From positions 3,355,697-3,419,696 of the forward strand of contig NZ_CP120717.1 of the NCBI RefSeq assembly GCF_032883915.1: 64,000 nt of DNA, written 5' to 3'. The notes under the pieces were generated by a model. That model saw only the letters and a program-made list of their open reading frames with translations. It did not search any database and was not told where the DNA came from. Shown here piece after piece: positions 7,429 through 17,683 of the stretch. Origin of the DNA: Endozoicomonas sp. 8E. Its GTDB lineage: Bacteria; Pseudomonadota; Gammaproteobacteria; Pseudomonadales; Endozoicomonadaceae. Every line of letters begins with the position of its first letter. Position 1 is the stretch's first letter. The position numbers were made by a program, and so were the translations under genes.

Positions 7429-10395
7429 ATGAAAACAGCAAGGCTTCTCGCTATGATCAGGCTGTTTCTGTTATTCACCCTGTCTGTCATTTTACCGCTT
7501 GCCGGTCACAGTGCTACTTATACCAATCTGGTGAGCTGGACGGGTTGGGGGAGCTCCTCCAAAGACATTAAGAAGTCGAGTAAGGCAGGGGTAGAAATTA
7601 GCAAACTGTCGTTTATAGGGAATGATCCACCCCTCCTTCTTACTTATGATTGCAAGACGCATGACGAGAGCGGTAAAACAGTTCCTGAACTGGATAACAA
7701 TCAGCTTTATATTATCCTCGATAGCCAACCGGGCGACCTGTTTAATTTTTGTTTCAGGACGCCTCCCGCTTTGTCGACTGGACATTTTCCCTCCCCTCCT
7801 GTAATTAAAAAAACTGTGACGGGTCAGGCTATGACGGATATACAAAATGGGAGAATGAGACGGGTCGAATCGGCACATGGCAGTGGTTTTAGGCAGCATG
7901 AGTACTCCGTCAGATGGCGTTTACCGGCAGGTAATCAGTCTTTGGTTCTGGCCATCGAAGACAATGATAATGGATGGGTTATAGAACCGGAATGTAGCGG
8001 TATTTTTTCAGAAAGCGCTGCTTTAAAGTCGTCATCGGGCAGCAACACATCCGATAGTAAAAAAGCATCATTTGTTGATATTTTTTACCGTAATAAACAG
8101 ACTGTAAAACATGGGCCTGATAAGCCTGACGGCAGCAGCCGTTTCAGTGGGCCTCCTGCAATACCCGGAGTCTCTGATACTGCGGATAACAGCGAACCCT
8201 ACATAAGCTCTGGTGACGGTTTTGGTGGTGGCGATGATTTAGACGATTTATTCAAGAAAAAGCCAGGAAATGGGATGGCTCCCCTTTACTCTTTCGAATT
8301 AACGAGTGAGCCGGTCAGTAGAATGATCCTGGTGCCTGTTCCTGACGCAGTCGGGCAGACCGTAAAAAAACAGATTTGGGATACCCGGATTGTGCTCAAA
8401 ATCAAGCGGGGTTGGAATGAACAGGCGATTATTATTTCACAGGAACTTTGGAATAAGATAAGGAGTGCAAATCCTGAAAGCAGTTCAGGGCTTTTTCTGG
8501 CATTGTCCAGAAATCCTGATAATCCGGAGGCTGTATTTGATCATTACCTGAGCAGTCACTTGGCACAACCGTTACAAACAGAAGGCTACCGTCGTTATGC
8601 AGTGCAAGAGTTTATTTTAAGTCCCAAACAATTACGCAGCGTGACCGTTTTTCCGGGCCATGTCCCTACCGGGACCAGCCACTCCGGGGGAAGCCGTCAG
8701 TCTGAAAAGCAAATGGCCAACCTCAGTGAAACCCGATCTGCCAACAACCAATTTAAAAAAGACTATGGTCGTCAAAAGCGGGGCAGCCCCAGTGGAAGAG
8801 GGAGTGGGGGAGATGATGGGTCAGGTGGATCACCAAACAGTGGGTTATGCCAAGTTTGTAATAAACCGGCACTAGCTTTCAATAAATGCAAGGAATGTCT
8901 GGATCGTGAATCCAGTGAAGTTGAGCAGGAGCCGACTAAAGAAATGCCTCCTGCAATTAGACAAGATAGAAAAACACCTGTGTCAGCAACAAAATGTGCT
9001 GACACATCAGCAATCTATGTATTTCAATGGTTCAGAACATTAAGATTAAAGGAAAGGCAGAGAGGGAATTGTTTTCACAAAAATGATTGCTATAACTTTC
9101 CACAACTTTATAATCTTTTAACTCAAAGTTTCATGTCAGATAAAAATACGCTTAGTAAGTTTCATTCCCATTGGGTTAGGTTTTTAAACTGCAGCATGTC
9201 AATTTACGAGCTTATTTCAGAAGTCGGTCGATTGGCAAAATTACAGGGAATCGAAGATTATGTTGAGGTAACAAGGATAGTTAAAGTACTTGCTCTTTAC
9301 AGGGATGAATTTGAGAACGAAACTAGCTTGAAAGAATTCGGAAACGACTTGCTGAACTGCTTGACGAGTTACAATTTTATTGCCCCTGATGACTCAGATC
9401 AAGTTTTTTATTCAGGATTGGATCGCCAAAAGGAAGTAGTGTTAATTAAGTTTATTTATCAGATGTTTAAAAAAACTGGTCAGTTGCTAGAAGACGAAAT
9501 GTTTCCATCGGAATTTAAAATAATATCAATGTTAAATAAATTGGCCAGAGACGTTTATAGCAAGTATGCTTTTGGCATTCCGGCTGCGGATATTAATGAT
9601 CAGGAGTTATTAGAAGTTGTTATGTGGGGTTGTGCGAGCCAAAATGAATATTCTTTTATTACTCCATTTAATAATGATGTTTTTCTTGAAAATATCAATT
9701 ATCAACCACTTCACCTTCTGGCATTAAATATTTCTGCCGATCAATCATTAGATGTTGAAGATGTTAAAGCAATGTTTACTGCTTTGGCTCTTATAAGATC
9801 AATGTTCGGTCCACGTTTAAACGCTGTATTCCCTGAACATGTCAGCTTTGCCAAAGATGTAACCCATGAGCAACTTGATCTGTTAAGTACTTTTACCCTT
9901 ATAGCGAGGGTAAAGCTGGTTGAGATACTGAATCTTGCTAAGCCGGAAGAAAAAGATGAATTTATTCGTAGTATGTTTTTGATCTTCGGTATGCTTCCTA
10001 AGGATCTATCTCATGAACTGTGCACTCCCGAACCTGTTACGTTAACGCAAGACACTGCAGACGAAGCTGCGCATGCTCATTATCAACAATCAGAAAGAAG
10101 CACACAGCAGTCTGTAAATTTGTGCTCTACTGTAGCAGACCAGGAACTTCAGAATATTGGTTTTAAACTTGGCATCGATTGGCAAAAATTTGCCAAAAAT
10201 ACGGGTGTTCTTAGTGACGATCATCTAAGAAGTATTAATGTTTATAACGATAGGTTTGATGATAAGGTTAAGGCAATGATGGAAAAATGGAAACGAATGA
10301 AAGGCTGGATTACTTTCAATGACTTACTGGATGTTCTTGCAGAAATCGAACGATATGATCTTATAACCGACGTAATAGATCGTTATCATCTTTGA
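7429..10395 (+). CDS. Secreted Death-domain protein, tandem paralogue B
   Basis: 988 residues from ATG 7429. An in-frame TTG at 7411 would add six residues but lies in the conserved leader, and the ATG matches the start of the other copies. The domain order matches paralogue A: signal peptide (LFLLFTLSVILPLAGHSA), beta-rich N-domain with FCFRTPP and EPECSGI, GGDDLDDLFKKK linker, C-x2-C-x9-C-x2-C knuckle (CQVCNKPALAFNKCKEC) and helical middle. The Death-like C-terminus spans about 905-985 (LGIDWQKFAKNTG ... AMMEKWKRMKGWITFNDLLDV, split here by an acidic loop). The N-terminal half is nearly identical to C and D, which points to recent duplication or gene conversion. Function is unrecognised. 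Confidence 0.8.
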   Translation: MKTARLLAMIRLFLLFTLSVILPLAGHSATYTNLVSWTGWGSSSKDIKKSSKAGVEISKLSFIGNDPPLLLTYDCKTHDESGKTVPELDNNQLYIILDSQPGDLFNFCFRTPPALSTGHFPSPPVIKKTVTGQAMTDIQNGRMRRVESAHGSGFRQHEYSVRWRLPAGNQSLVLAIEDNDNGWVIEPECSGIFSESAALKSSSGSNTSDSKKASFVDIFYRNKQTVKHGPDKPDGSSRFSGPPAIPGVSDTADNSEPYISSGDGFGGGDDLDDLFKKKPGNGMAPLYSFELTSEPVSRMILVPVPDAVGQTVKKQIWDTRIVLKIKRGWNEQAIIISQELWNKIRSANPESSSGLFLALSRNPDNPEAVFDHYLSSHLAQPLQTEGYRRYAVQEFILSPKQLRSVTVFPGHVPTGTSHSGGSRQSEKQMANLSETRSANNQFKKDYGRQKRGSPSGRGSGGDDGSGGSPNSGLCQVCNKPALAFNKCKECLDRESSEVEQEPTKEMPPAIRQDRKTPVSATKCADTSAIYVFQWFRTLRLKERQRGNCFHKNDCYNFPQLYNLLTQSFMSDKNTLSKFHSHWVRFLNCSMSIYELISEVGRLAKLQGIEDYVEVTRIVKVLALYRDEFENETSLKEFGNDLLNCLTSYNFIAPDDSDQVFYSGLDRQKEVVLIKFIYQMFKKTGQLLEDEMFPSEFKIISMLNKLARDVYSKYAFGIPAADINDQELLEVVMWGCASQNEYSFITPFNNDVFLENINYQPLHLLALNISADQSLDVEDVKAMFTALALIRSMFGPRLNAVFPEHVSFAKDVTHEQLDLLSTFTLIARVKLVEILNLAKPEEKDEFIRSMFLIFGMLPKDLSHELCTPEPVTLTQDTADEAAHAHYQQSERSTQQSVNLCSTVADQELQNIGFKLGIDWQKFAKNTGVLSDDHLRSINVYNDRFDDKVKAMMEKWKRMKGWITFNDLLDVLAEIERYDLITDVIDRYHL

Positions 10396-10796
10396 AGCGA
10401 TTGATTTTTTATCTGCTTCCCAAGAGAAGTAGAATGGGTACCGCTGTATTTGACTAATCGACCGGATATAATAACTTTCTTCTGCTTCCGATTTTGCCGC
10501 TGTGGCTGGAGATCCCATTACTGACCCGCAGCAGCCTGATTTGATTGATTCATCTACATCCACGTCTTTCTCCAGGGTAGGCAGAGTTGTCAACACGTGG
10601 CGCAGTAGGCGTAAGGCTTATGCCCATTGATTTTTTTAGTTTAAGGACAGAGTGGTGGCGACGTTTATAGTAGCTTAGCTGCGAATTTTAAAAGTTTTTC
10701 CGAGAAATATCAGAACAGGTGGGAATAAACAAAACAACTTCAAATATAAGGTCTATTGTTATCCCTCCTCAATAAAATTTGTAGGCAAATCCCATT
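10396..10796. repeat. Duplicated spacer between paralogues B and C
   Basis: No gene is seen. The segment shares long stretches with the C-D spacer (14034-14406): GACTAATCGACCGGATATAA, CGCAGCAGCCTGATTTGATT, and the leader with CTATTGTTATCCCTCCTC directly before the next ATG. The shared spacer shows that a full gene-plus-spacer unit of about 3.5 kb was duplicated. Confidence 0.65.
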
Positions 10797-13700
10797 ATGA
10801 AAACGGCAAGGCTTCTCGCTATGATCCGCCTGTTTCTGTTATTCATCCTGTCTGTCATTTTGCCGCTCGCTGGTCACAGTTCTGCTTATACCAGCCTGTT
10901 GAGCTGGCCAGATTGGGGGAGTTTCTCGAAAGACACTGAGAAGCGGGGTGAAGCATCGGGGGAGATTAACAAACTATCGTTTATAGGGAACAATCCACCC
11001 CTCCTTCTTACTTATGATCTCAAGACGCTTGCAGAGAGCGGTAAAGCAGTTTCTGAACTGGATAACAAGCAGCTTTACATCATCCTCGATAGCCAACCGG
11101 GCGACCTGTTTAATTTTTGTTTCAGGACGCCTCCCGCATTGTCGACAGGACATTTTCCCTCCCCTCCTGTAATTAAAAAGCCCGTAACGGGTCAGGGTAT
11201 GGCGGATATACAAAATGGGAGAATGAGACGGGTCGCATCGACACCAGACAGTGGTTTTCAGCAGTATGAGTACTCCGCCAGATGGCGTTTACCAGCAGGT
11301 AATCAGTCTTTGGTTCTGGCCATCGAAGACAATGATAATGGATGGGTTATAGAACCGGAATGTAGCGGTATTTTTTCAGAAAGCGCTGCTTTAAAGTCGT
11401 CATCGGGCAGCAACACATCCGATAGTAAAAAAGCATCATTTGTCGATATTTTTTACCTTAATAAACAGACTGTAAAACATGGGCCTGATAAGCCTGACGG
11501 CAGCAGCCGTTTCAGTGGGCCTTCTGCAATACCAGGAGCCTCTGATACTGCGGATAACAGCGAACCCTACATAAGCTCTGGTGGTGGCGGTTTTGGTGGT
11601 GGCAATGATTTAGACGATTTATTCAAGAAAAAGCCAGGAAATGGGATGGCTCCCCTTTACTCTTTCGAATTAACGAGTGAGCCGGTCAGTAGAATGATCC
11701 TGGTGCCTGTTCCTGACGCATTCGGGCAGACCGTAAAAAAACAGATTTGGGATACCCGGATTGTGCTCAAAATCAAGCGGGGTTGGAATGAGCATGCGAT
11801 CATTATTTCGCAGGAACTTTGGAATAAGATAAGGGGGGTAAATCTTGAAAGGAGTTCAGGGCTTTTTCTGGCATTGTCCAGAAATCCTGATAATCCGGAA
11901 GCTGCATTTTATCATTACCTGAGCAGTCACCCGGCACAATCGTTACAAACAGAAGACTACCGTCGTTATGCACGGCAAGAGTTTATTTTAAGCCCCAAAC
12001 AATTACACAGCGTGACCGTTTTTCCGGGCTCTGTTCCTACAGGGATAGGCCATTCTGGAGGAAGCGGAACCAGTCAGGCTGGAAATCAAAAGGGTGACGT
12101 TAATAGGACTCCGCCTGCCAATACACAGTTTCAAAGTGGCGATGGTCGTCAAGATCAAGGCAACAGAGGTAGAAGTGGGAGTGGAGGAGACGATGGGTCA
12201 GATGGATCACCAGACAGTGGGTTATGCCAAAATTGTAATAAACCGGTACTGGCTTTCGATAAATGCAAAGAATGTCTGGATCGTGAATCTAGTGTACTTG
12301 AGCAGGAACCGACTGAAGAACTGCTTCCTGCAATAAGGCAATATGAAGGAAAGCCAGTGTCAGGAGCCAGTATCGTTGAGCTGGAATCGACTGAAGAACT
12401 GCTTCCTGCAATAAGTCAATATGAAGGAAAGCCAGTGTTAGGAGCCAGTGCTGTTGAGCTGGAATCGACTGAAGAACTGCTTCCTGCAATAAGTCAAAAT
12501 AGGGAAGTACCTGTATCAGGAACAAAGGATGCTGATACTTCATCAATCCAGGTATTTCAATGGTTCAAAACGTTGGAATCAAATGAAAGTCAGAGAGAAG
12601 ATTGTTTTCGCATTAATGATTACTATAAGTTCCCAGAGCTTTATAGACTTTTAACTCAAAGTTTTATGTCAGATAAAAATACGCTACGTAAATTTCATTC
12701 GAAATGGGTTAAGTTTTTAAATGGCAGTCTATCTCTTTATCACCTTATTTCAGAAGTCGGGGAATTGGCAAAATCCCAGGGAATTGAAGATTACGTTGAG
12801 GTGGCAAGAATTGTTAAAGTACTTGCTGTTTACAGGGATGACTTTGAGAACGAAATCGGTTTGAAACAATTCAGAAACGAATTGCTGAACTACTTAACGA
12901 GAAATGATTTTTTCGCTTCTGATGACCCAGGTAAAGTTTTTTATCCAGAGTTAGGTCGCCAGGAAAAATCAGAGTTAATTAATAATATTTATCAGATATT
13001 TGAAAAAACGAGTCGTCCGCTACAGAGTGAAATATTTCCATCGAGATTAATTACAATATCAATGCTAAATAAATTTGCCAGAGATGTTTATGCTAAGTAT
13101 GGTTTTGGTCTTCCGGATCTGGAAATGGAATATGAGGATACACCAGGGATTCTTATGTGGGGCTGTGGGAGTAGTGGTGAATATTCTTTTATTACTCCAT
13201 ATAACAGAGATTTTATAAGTGGAATCATTAGTCAATCACTTCATATGCTGGCATTAGGAGTTACTGCCAATGAATATTTGGATTTTGGCCATGTTGAAGC
13301 TATGCTTACCTCTTTTGTTCTTATAGGATCAATGCACGGACAACGTTCAAATGATATGTTCCCTGAACATGCCAGTTTTACGAAAGATTTACCCAGTGAG
13401 CAACTCGAGCTTTTAAGCGCTTTTAGCATTAAAGCCCATGAAGCGCTTGTTAAGGTTCTGGAACAGGCTGGATCAGAAAAAAAAGACAAATTTATACGTA
13501 GTATGTTTATGATTTTTGGTATGGTTCCCAAGGAGCTATCGGATGAGTTGTTTGATGAATCGTCGGATCCCGAACCTGTTCCGTTAACACAAGCCGTTGC
13601 ACATGCAGCCGCATATCCACAGTCTCAGGAATCAGAAATAAGCACGCTACAGCCTCCAACTTTGCAGTCTGATACAGCGCAAACTCTGGATGTTTGTTCT

Positions 13701-14033
13701 GGACTAGATATCGATTGTTACTCATTTGTTAAAAGAAGCACACCACAGCCTGTAACTTTGTACTCTACCTTAGCACTAGAGGAACTCATGAATATTGGTT
13801 TTAAAATAGGCATTGATTGGCAAAAATTTGCCAAAAATACCGGTGTTCTTAATGAAAAACATATAAGAGAGATTGATAAAGCTAACGTTGGGTTTGATGC
13901 TAAGGCAAGGGCAATGATGGAAAAATGGAAAAGAATGAAAGTTGGGATTACCTTCAATGACTTACTGGATGTTTTTGCACTAATCGGACGATATGATCTT
14001 ATAACCGACGTAGTAGATCGTTATAATTTTTGA
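10797..14033 (+). CDS. Secreted Death-domain protein, tandem paralogue C (longest)
   Basis: 1078 residues, with the same architecture as its neighbours: signal peptide, beta-rich N-domain, Gly/Asp linker, zinc-knuckle-like CQNCNKPVLAFDKCKEC, helical middle and Death-like C-terminus (about 995-1075: IGIDWQKFAKNTGV, AMMEKWKRMK, ITFNDLLDVFALIGRYDLI). It is longer for two reasons. Residues about 506-570 hold a 26-residue tandem repeat (TEELLPAI.QYEGKPV.GAS) in 2.6 copies. There is also an extra Cys-containing insert before the Death domain that repeats an STPQPVTL-like motif. Function is unknown. The knuckle suggests metal binding, not tested. Confidence 0.8.
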   Translation: MKTARLLAMIRLFLLFILSVILPLAGHSSAYTSLLSWPDWGSFSKDTEKRGEASGEINKLSFIGNNPPLLLTYDLKTLAESGKAVSELDNKQLYIILDSQPGDLFNFCFRTPPALSTGHFPSPPVIKKPVTGQGMADIQNGRMRRVASTPDSGFQQYEYSARWRLPAGNQSLVLAIEDNDNGWVIEPECSGIFSESAALKSSSGSNTSDSKKASFVDIFYLNKQTVKHGPDKPDGSSRFSGPSAIPGASDTADNSEPYISSGGGGFGGGNDLDDLFKKKPGNGMAPLYSFELTSEPVSRMILVPVPDAFGQTVKKQIWDTRIVLKIKRGWNEHAIIISQELWNKIRGVNLERSSGLFLALSRNPDNPEAAFYHYLSSHPAQSLQTEDYRRYARQEFILSPKQLHSVTVFPGSVPTGIGHSGGSGTSQAGNQKGDVNRTPPANTQFQSGDGRQDQGNRGRSGSGGDDGSDGSPDSGLCQNCNKPVLAFDKCKECLDRESSVLEQEPTEELLPAIRQYEGKPVSGASIVELESTEELLPAISQYEGKPVLGASAVELESTEELLPAISQNREVPVSGTKDADTSSIQVFQWFKTLESNESQREDCFRINDYYKFPELYRLLTQSFMSDKNTLRKFHSKWVKFLNGSLSLYHLISEVGELAKSQGIEDYVEVARIVKVLAVYRDDFENEIGLKQFRNELLNYLTRNDFFASDDPGKVFYPELGRQEKSELINNIYQIFEKTSRPLQSEIFPSRLITISMLNKFARDVYAKYGFGLPDLEMEYEDTPGILMWGCGSSGEYSFITPYNRDFISGIISQSLHMLALGVTANEYLDFGHVEAMLTSFVLIGSMHGQRSNDMFPEHASFTKDLPSEQLELLSAFSIKAHEALVKVLEQAGSEKKDKFIRSMFMIFGMVPKELSDELFDESSDPEPVPLTQAVAHAAAYPQSQESEISTLQPPTLQSDTAQTLDVCSGLDIDCYSFVKRSTPQPVTLYSTLALEELMNIGFKIGIDWQKFAKNTGVLNEKHIREIDKANVGFDAKARAMMEKWKRMKVGITFNDLLDVFALIGRYDLITDVVDRYNF
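12311..12510 (+). repeat. 78-bp in-frame tandem repeat (26 residues) in paralogue C
   Basis: The motif GACTGAAGAACTGCTTCCTG starts at 12311, 12389 and 12467, an exact 78-base period. Units one and two are nearly identical over their whole length, and unit three diverges after about 12 codons. The period is a multiple of three, so the frame is kept. Copy number could vary between strains by slippage. Paralogues A and B carry a single unit here, and D carries a diverged double. Confidence 0.85.
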
Positions 14034-14406
14034 AACTGTTGACTTTTTATCTGGTTTCCAAGAGAAGTAAAATGGGTATTCCTGTATTTGACTAATCGAC
14101 CGGATATAATAATCTTCTGCTGCTTCCGATTTTTACCGATGTAGCAGGAGATCCCATTCTCGAATCCGCAGCAGCCTGATTTGATTGATTCAGGAGCTGC
14201 CAAAGCGCTCAACTAAGCAACACCTGCCCCATGTCCATTGATTTTGTTAGTTTAGGGACAGAGTGATGGCGGCGATTATAGTAGTTTGGCTGCGAATTTT
14301 AAAAGTTTTTCCGAGAAATATCAGAATAGGTGAGAAAAAATAAAAAACTCCAAAAATAAGGTCTATTGTTATCCCTCCTCAATAAAGTTTGTAGGCAAAT
14401 CCCATT
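14034..14406. repeat. Duplicated spacer between paralogues C and D
   Basis: No gene is seen. It is homologous to 10396-10796 over most of its length, including the GACCGGATATAATAATC block and the leader CTATTGTTATCCCTCCTC before ATG 14407. No intrinsic terminator with a U-run was recognised in either spacer, so read-through between paralogues is possible. Confidence 0.6.
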
Positions 14407-17400
14407 ATGAAAACGGCAAGGCTTCTCGCTATGACCCGCCTGTTTCTGTTATTCATCCTGTCTGTCATTTTGCCGCTTGCTGGTCACAGTTCTACTTATA
14501 CCAGCCTGTTGAGCTGGTCAGATTGGGGGAGTTCCTCCAAAGACACTGAGAAGCGGGGTGAGGCATTGGGGGAGATTAACAAACTATCGTTTATAGGGAA
14601 CAATCCGCCCCTCCTTCTTACTTATGATCGCAAGACGCTTGCAGAGAGCGGTAATGCAGTTTCTGAACTGGAGAACAATCAGCTTTACATCATCCTCGAT
14701 AGCCAACCGGGCGACCTGTTTAATTTTTGTTTCAGGACGCCTCCCGCATTGTCGACAGGGCATTTTCCTTCCCCTCCTGTAATTAAAAAGCCCGTAACGG
14801 GTCAGGGTATGACGGATATACAAAATGGGAGAATGAGACGGGTCGCATCGATACCAGACAGTGGTTTTCAGCAGCATGAGTACTCCGCCAGATGGCGTTT
14901 ACCGGCAGGTAATCAGTCTTTGGTTCTGGCCATCGAAGACAATGATAATGGATGGGTTATAGAACCGGAATGTAGCGGTATTCTTTCAGAAAACGCTGCT
15001 TTAAAGTCGTCATCGGGCAGCAACGCATCTGATAGCAAAAAAGCATCATTTGTCGATATTTTTTACCGTAATAAACAACCTGTACAAAATGGGCCTGGTA
15101 AGCCTGACGGCAGCAGCCGTTTCAGTGGGCCTTTTGCAATACCCGGAACCTCTGAGACTGCGGATAACAGCGAGCCTTACATAAGCTCAGGTGGTGGCGG
15201 TTTTGGTGGTGGTGATGATTTAGATGATTTATTCAAGAAAAAGCCAGGAAATGGGATGGCTCCCCTTTACTCTTATGAATTAACGAGTCAGCCGGTCAGT
15301 AGAATGATCCTGGTGCCTGTCGCCGACGGGCAGACCGTAAAAAAACAAATTTGGGATACCAGGATTGTGCTCAAAATCAAGCGGGGTTGGAATGAACAGG
15401 CGATCATTATTTCGCAGGAACTTTGGAATAAGATAAGGGGTGCAAATCTTGAAAGGAGTTCAGGGTTTTTTCTGGCATTGTCCAGAAATCCCGATAATCC
15501 GAAAGCTGCATTTGACCATTACTTGAGCAGTCACTCGGCACAGCCGTTACAAACAGAAGACTACCGTCGTTATGCACAGCACGAGTTTATTTTAAGTCCC
15601 AAACAATTACGCAGCGTGACCGTTTTTCCGGGCCATGTCCCTACCGGGACCAGCCACTCCGGGGGAAGTAGTGAGGCTGAAAAACAAATGGCCGACCTTA
15701 GTGAAACCTCGCCCGCCAATACCCAGTTTAAACAAGACAATGGTCGTGAAAGTCGAGGCAGCCGAGGTGGAAATGGGAGTGGGGGCGACGATGGGTCAGG
15801 TAGATTTTCAAACACTGGGTTATGCCAAAATTGTAATAAACCGGTATTAGCTTTCAATAAATGTAAAGAATGTCTGGATCGTGAATCCAGTGTACTTGAG
15901 CAGGAACCGACTAAAAAACTGCTTCCTTTAGCAGGAACCGTAAGGAAAATACCAGCGTCAGAAATCAATGTGGTAGAACAGGGGTCGACTGAAGAACAGC
16001 CTCTTGCCATAAGACAAGATAGAGAAATACCGGTGTCAGGAACAAAAGATGCTGATACTTCAGCAATCGAGGTGTTCCAATGGTTCAAAAGTTTGAAATT
16101 AAATGATAGGCGGAGAGCAAATCTTTTTCACGCTAATCATCACTATATTTTTCCAGAAATTTATAATCTTTTAACTCATAGTTTTTTTTTAGACAAAAAT
16201 GCTCTTAGTGATTTTCATTCGAAATGGATTCGTTTTGTAGAGAATAACGTGTCACTTTATGATCTTATTTTATATGTTGTTGAGTTGGCAATATCGCAGG
16301 GAGTCGAAGAGCATCTCGAGGTGACGAGAATTATTAAAGCGATTGCATTATATAGAAATGTGTATATGGGCGAAGTTGCGTTGGTGCAATTCAAAAACGA
16401 ATTGCTGACCTCCCTGGTGGGTAATAATCTTTTGATATCTGATGACTCAGACCAGGTTTTTTATTCAGGGTTAGTTCGCGAAAAGAAAGCGGTGCTAATT
16501 AATTCTATTTATCAGCTTTTTAAAAAAACAGGTCATCTTCTACAAAGAGAAACTGTTCCGTCGGGATTTAAAACAATAGAAATGTTAAATAAATTAGCCA
16601 GAGATGTTTATGCTAAGTATAATTTTGGTTTTCCGGTTATTTATGGTCGAGGGTTTGACATTGTTATGTGGGGCTATGCGAACCGAGGTCAATATTCTTT
16701 TATTACACCATCTAACAAAAATAATTTGCTTGAAATGGCTAGTCATCAAACACTTCAAAGCCTGGCATTAAATGTTTCTGTCGATGGATCATCAGAATAT
16801 GAAGATGTTAGAGCTATGTTTACTGCTTTGGTTCTTATAAGATCAATGTTATCGCATCGTTTAAGCACTATGTTTCCTGAACATGTTCATTTTGCTGAAA
16901 AGCTACCCGGTAAGCAACTTGAGCTTTTGAGAGATTTTACCTTTAAAGCCAGAAAAAAGCTTATTGAGGCATTGGAGCTTAGTGAGCCAGAAGAAAGAGA
17001 CGAATTCATTCGTAATATGTTTTTGATCTTTGGTATGGTACCTAGAGAATTATCTGATCAATTGTCTTGGGAAGTTAATCACGAATTTTTTCCGTTAACG
17101 CAAGCCGCTGAGTATGTATCGAAACATCCGCGGTATCATCCATTTAAAACAGGTACTCCACAGGCGGTAATTATGAAAGCTCCTTTACCACTGGGAGAAT
17201 TGCTGAATATTGGTCTTAAACTAGGCAAAGATTGGAAGAATTTTGCCAGACAAACGGGGGTTTTTAATAATCACAACCTAAGGAGTATTGATGATGATAT
17301 CGATGAAGATGATGGAAAGGCAATGGAAATGCTGGAACGATGGAAAAAAAGGAAAGTTGAACTTACTTTTAAAGACTTACTGCTTGTTCTTGAAAAAATA

Positions 17401-17448
17401 AAACGAAATGATCTCAAGCGCGAGATAATGGATCGTTATGGTCTTTGA
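14407..17448 (+). CDS. Secreted Death-domain protein, tandem paralogue D
   Basis: 1013 residues. Signal peptide (LFLLFILSVILPLAGHSS), beta-rich N-domain, GGDDLDDLFKKK linker, CQNCNKPVLAFNKCKEC knuckle, helical middle and C-terminal Death-like domain (about 930-1010: LGKDWKNFARQTGV, AMEMLERWKKRK, LTFKDLLLVLEKIKRNDL). The N-terminal 450 residues are close to B and C, whereas the middle and C-terminal regions diverge more. That pattern suggests a conserved delivery or scaffold half and a diversifying effector half. It is the last member of the array and is followed at once by the CheD-like array on the same strand. Confidence 0.8.
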   Translation: MKTARLLAMTRLFLLFILSVILPLAGHSSTYTSLLSWSDWGSSSKDTEKRGEALGEINKLSFIGNNPPLLLTYDRKTLAESGNAVSELENNQLYIILDSQPGDLFNFCFRTPPALSTGHFPSPPVIKKPVTGQGMTDIQNGRMRRVASIPDSGFQQHEYSARWRLPAGNQSLVLAIEDNDNGWVIEPECSGILSENAALKSSSGSNASDSKKASFVDIFYRNKQPVQNGPGKPDGSSRFSGPFAIPGTSETADNSEPYISSGGGGFGGGDDLDDLFKKKPGNGMAPLYSYELTSQPVSRMILVPVADGQTVKKQIWDTRIVLKIKRGWNEQAIIISQELWNKIRGANLERSSGFFLALSRNPDNPKAAFDHYLSSHSAQPLQTEDYRRYAQHEFILSPKQLRSVTVFPGHVPTGTSHSGGSSEAEKQMADLSETSPANTQFKQDNGRESRGSRGGNGSGGDDGSGRFSNTGLCQNCNKPVLAFNKCKECLDRESSVLEQEPTKKLLPLAGTVRKIPASEINVVEQGSTEEQPLAIRQDREIPVSGTKDADTSAIEVFQWFKSLKLNDRRRANLFHANHHYIFPEIYNLLTHSFFLDKNALSDFHSKWIRFVENNVSLYDLILYVVELAISQGVEEHLEVTRIIKAIALYRNVYMGEVALVQFKNELLTSLVGNNLLISDDSDQVFYSGLVREKKAVLINSIYQLFKKTGHLLQRETVPSGFKTIEMLNKLARDVYAKYNFGFPVIYGRGFDIVMWGYANRGQYSFITPSNKNNLLEMASHQTLQSLALNVSVDGSSEYEDVRAMFTALVLIRSMLSHRLSTMFPEHVHFAEKLPGKQLELLRDFTFKARKKLIEALELSEPEERDEFIRNMFLIFGMVPRELSDQLSWEVNHEFFPLTQAAEYVSKHPRYHPFKTGTPQAVIMKAPLPLGELLNIGLKLGKDWKNFARQTGVFNNHNLRSIDDDIDEDDGKAMEMLERWKKRKVELTFKDLLLVLEKIKRNDLKREIMDRYGL

Positions 17449-17683
17449 AACTATTGTCTTTTCAGCTTGTTCCCATGCTTTTTGGCTCTGTAGCTCGTAG
17501 CCTGGGAACGAGTTGTTGAAATTTTGCAACAGTCTTCAGAACATGGGGTTAAACGGCATAACTGATAATCAATCTGAATGCTTTTGTTAGGATTTCTTTC
17601 GAAGTTGTTAGTAAGACTATTGAACAAATATCAAAGTTGAGACTCCAAGTTAACGTGAGATGAAAGAATTAAGGGATTATATA

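Noticed and set aside
10324-10596. Minus-strand frames in the duplicated spacers (also 14021-14212)
   Set aside because: They recur only because the spacer is duplicated; no ribosome-binding site, and the two copies do not keep one frame.
12311-12510. CRISPR-like array
   Set aside because: The 78-base units are directly adjacent, in frame and without spacers; this is a coding tandem repeat.
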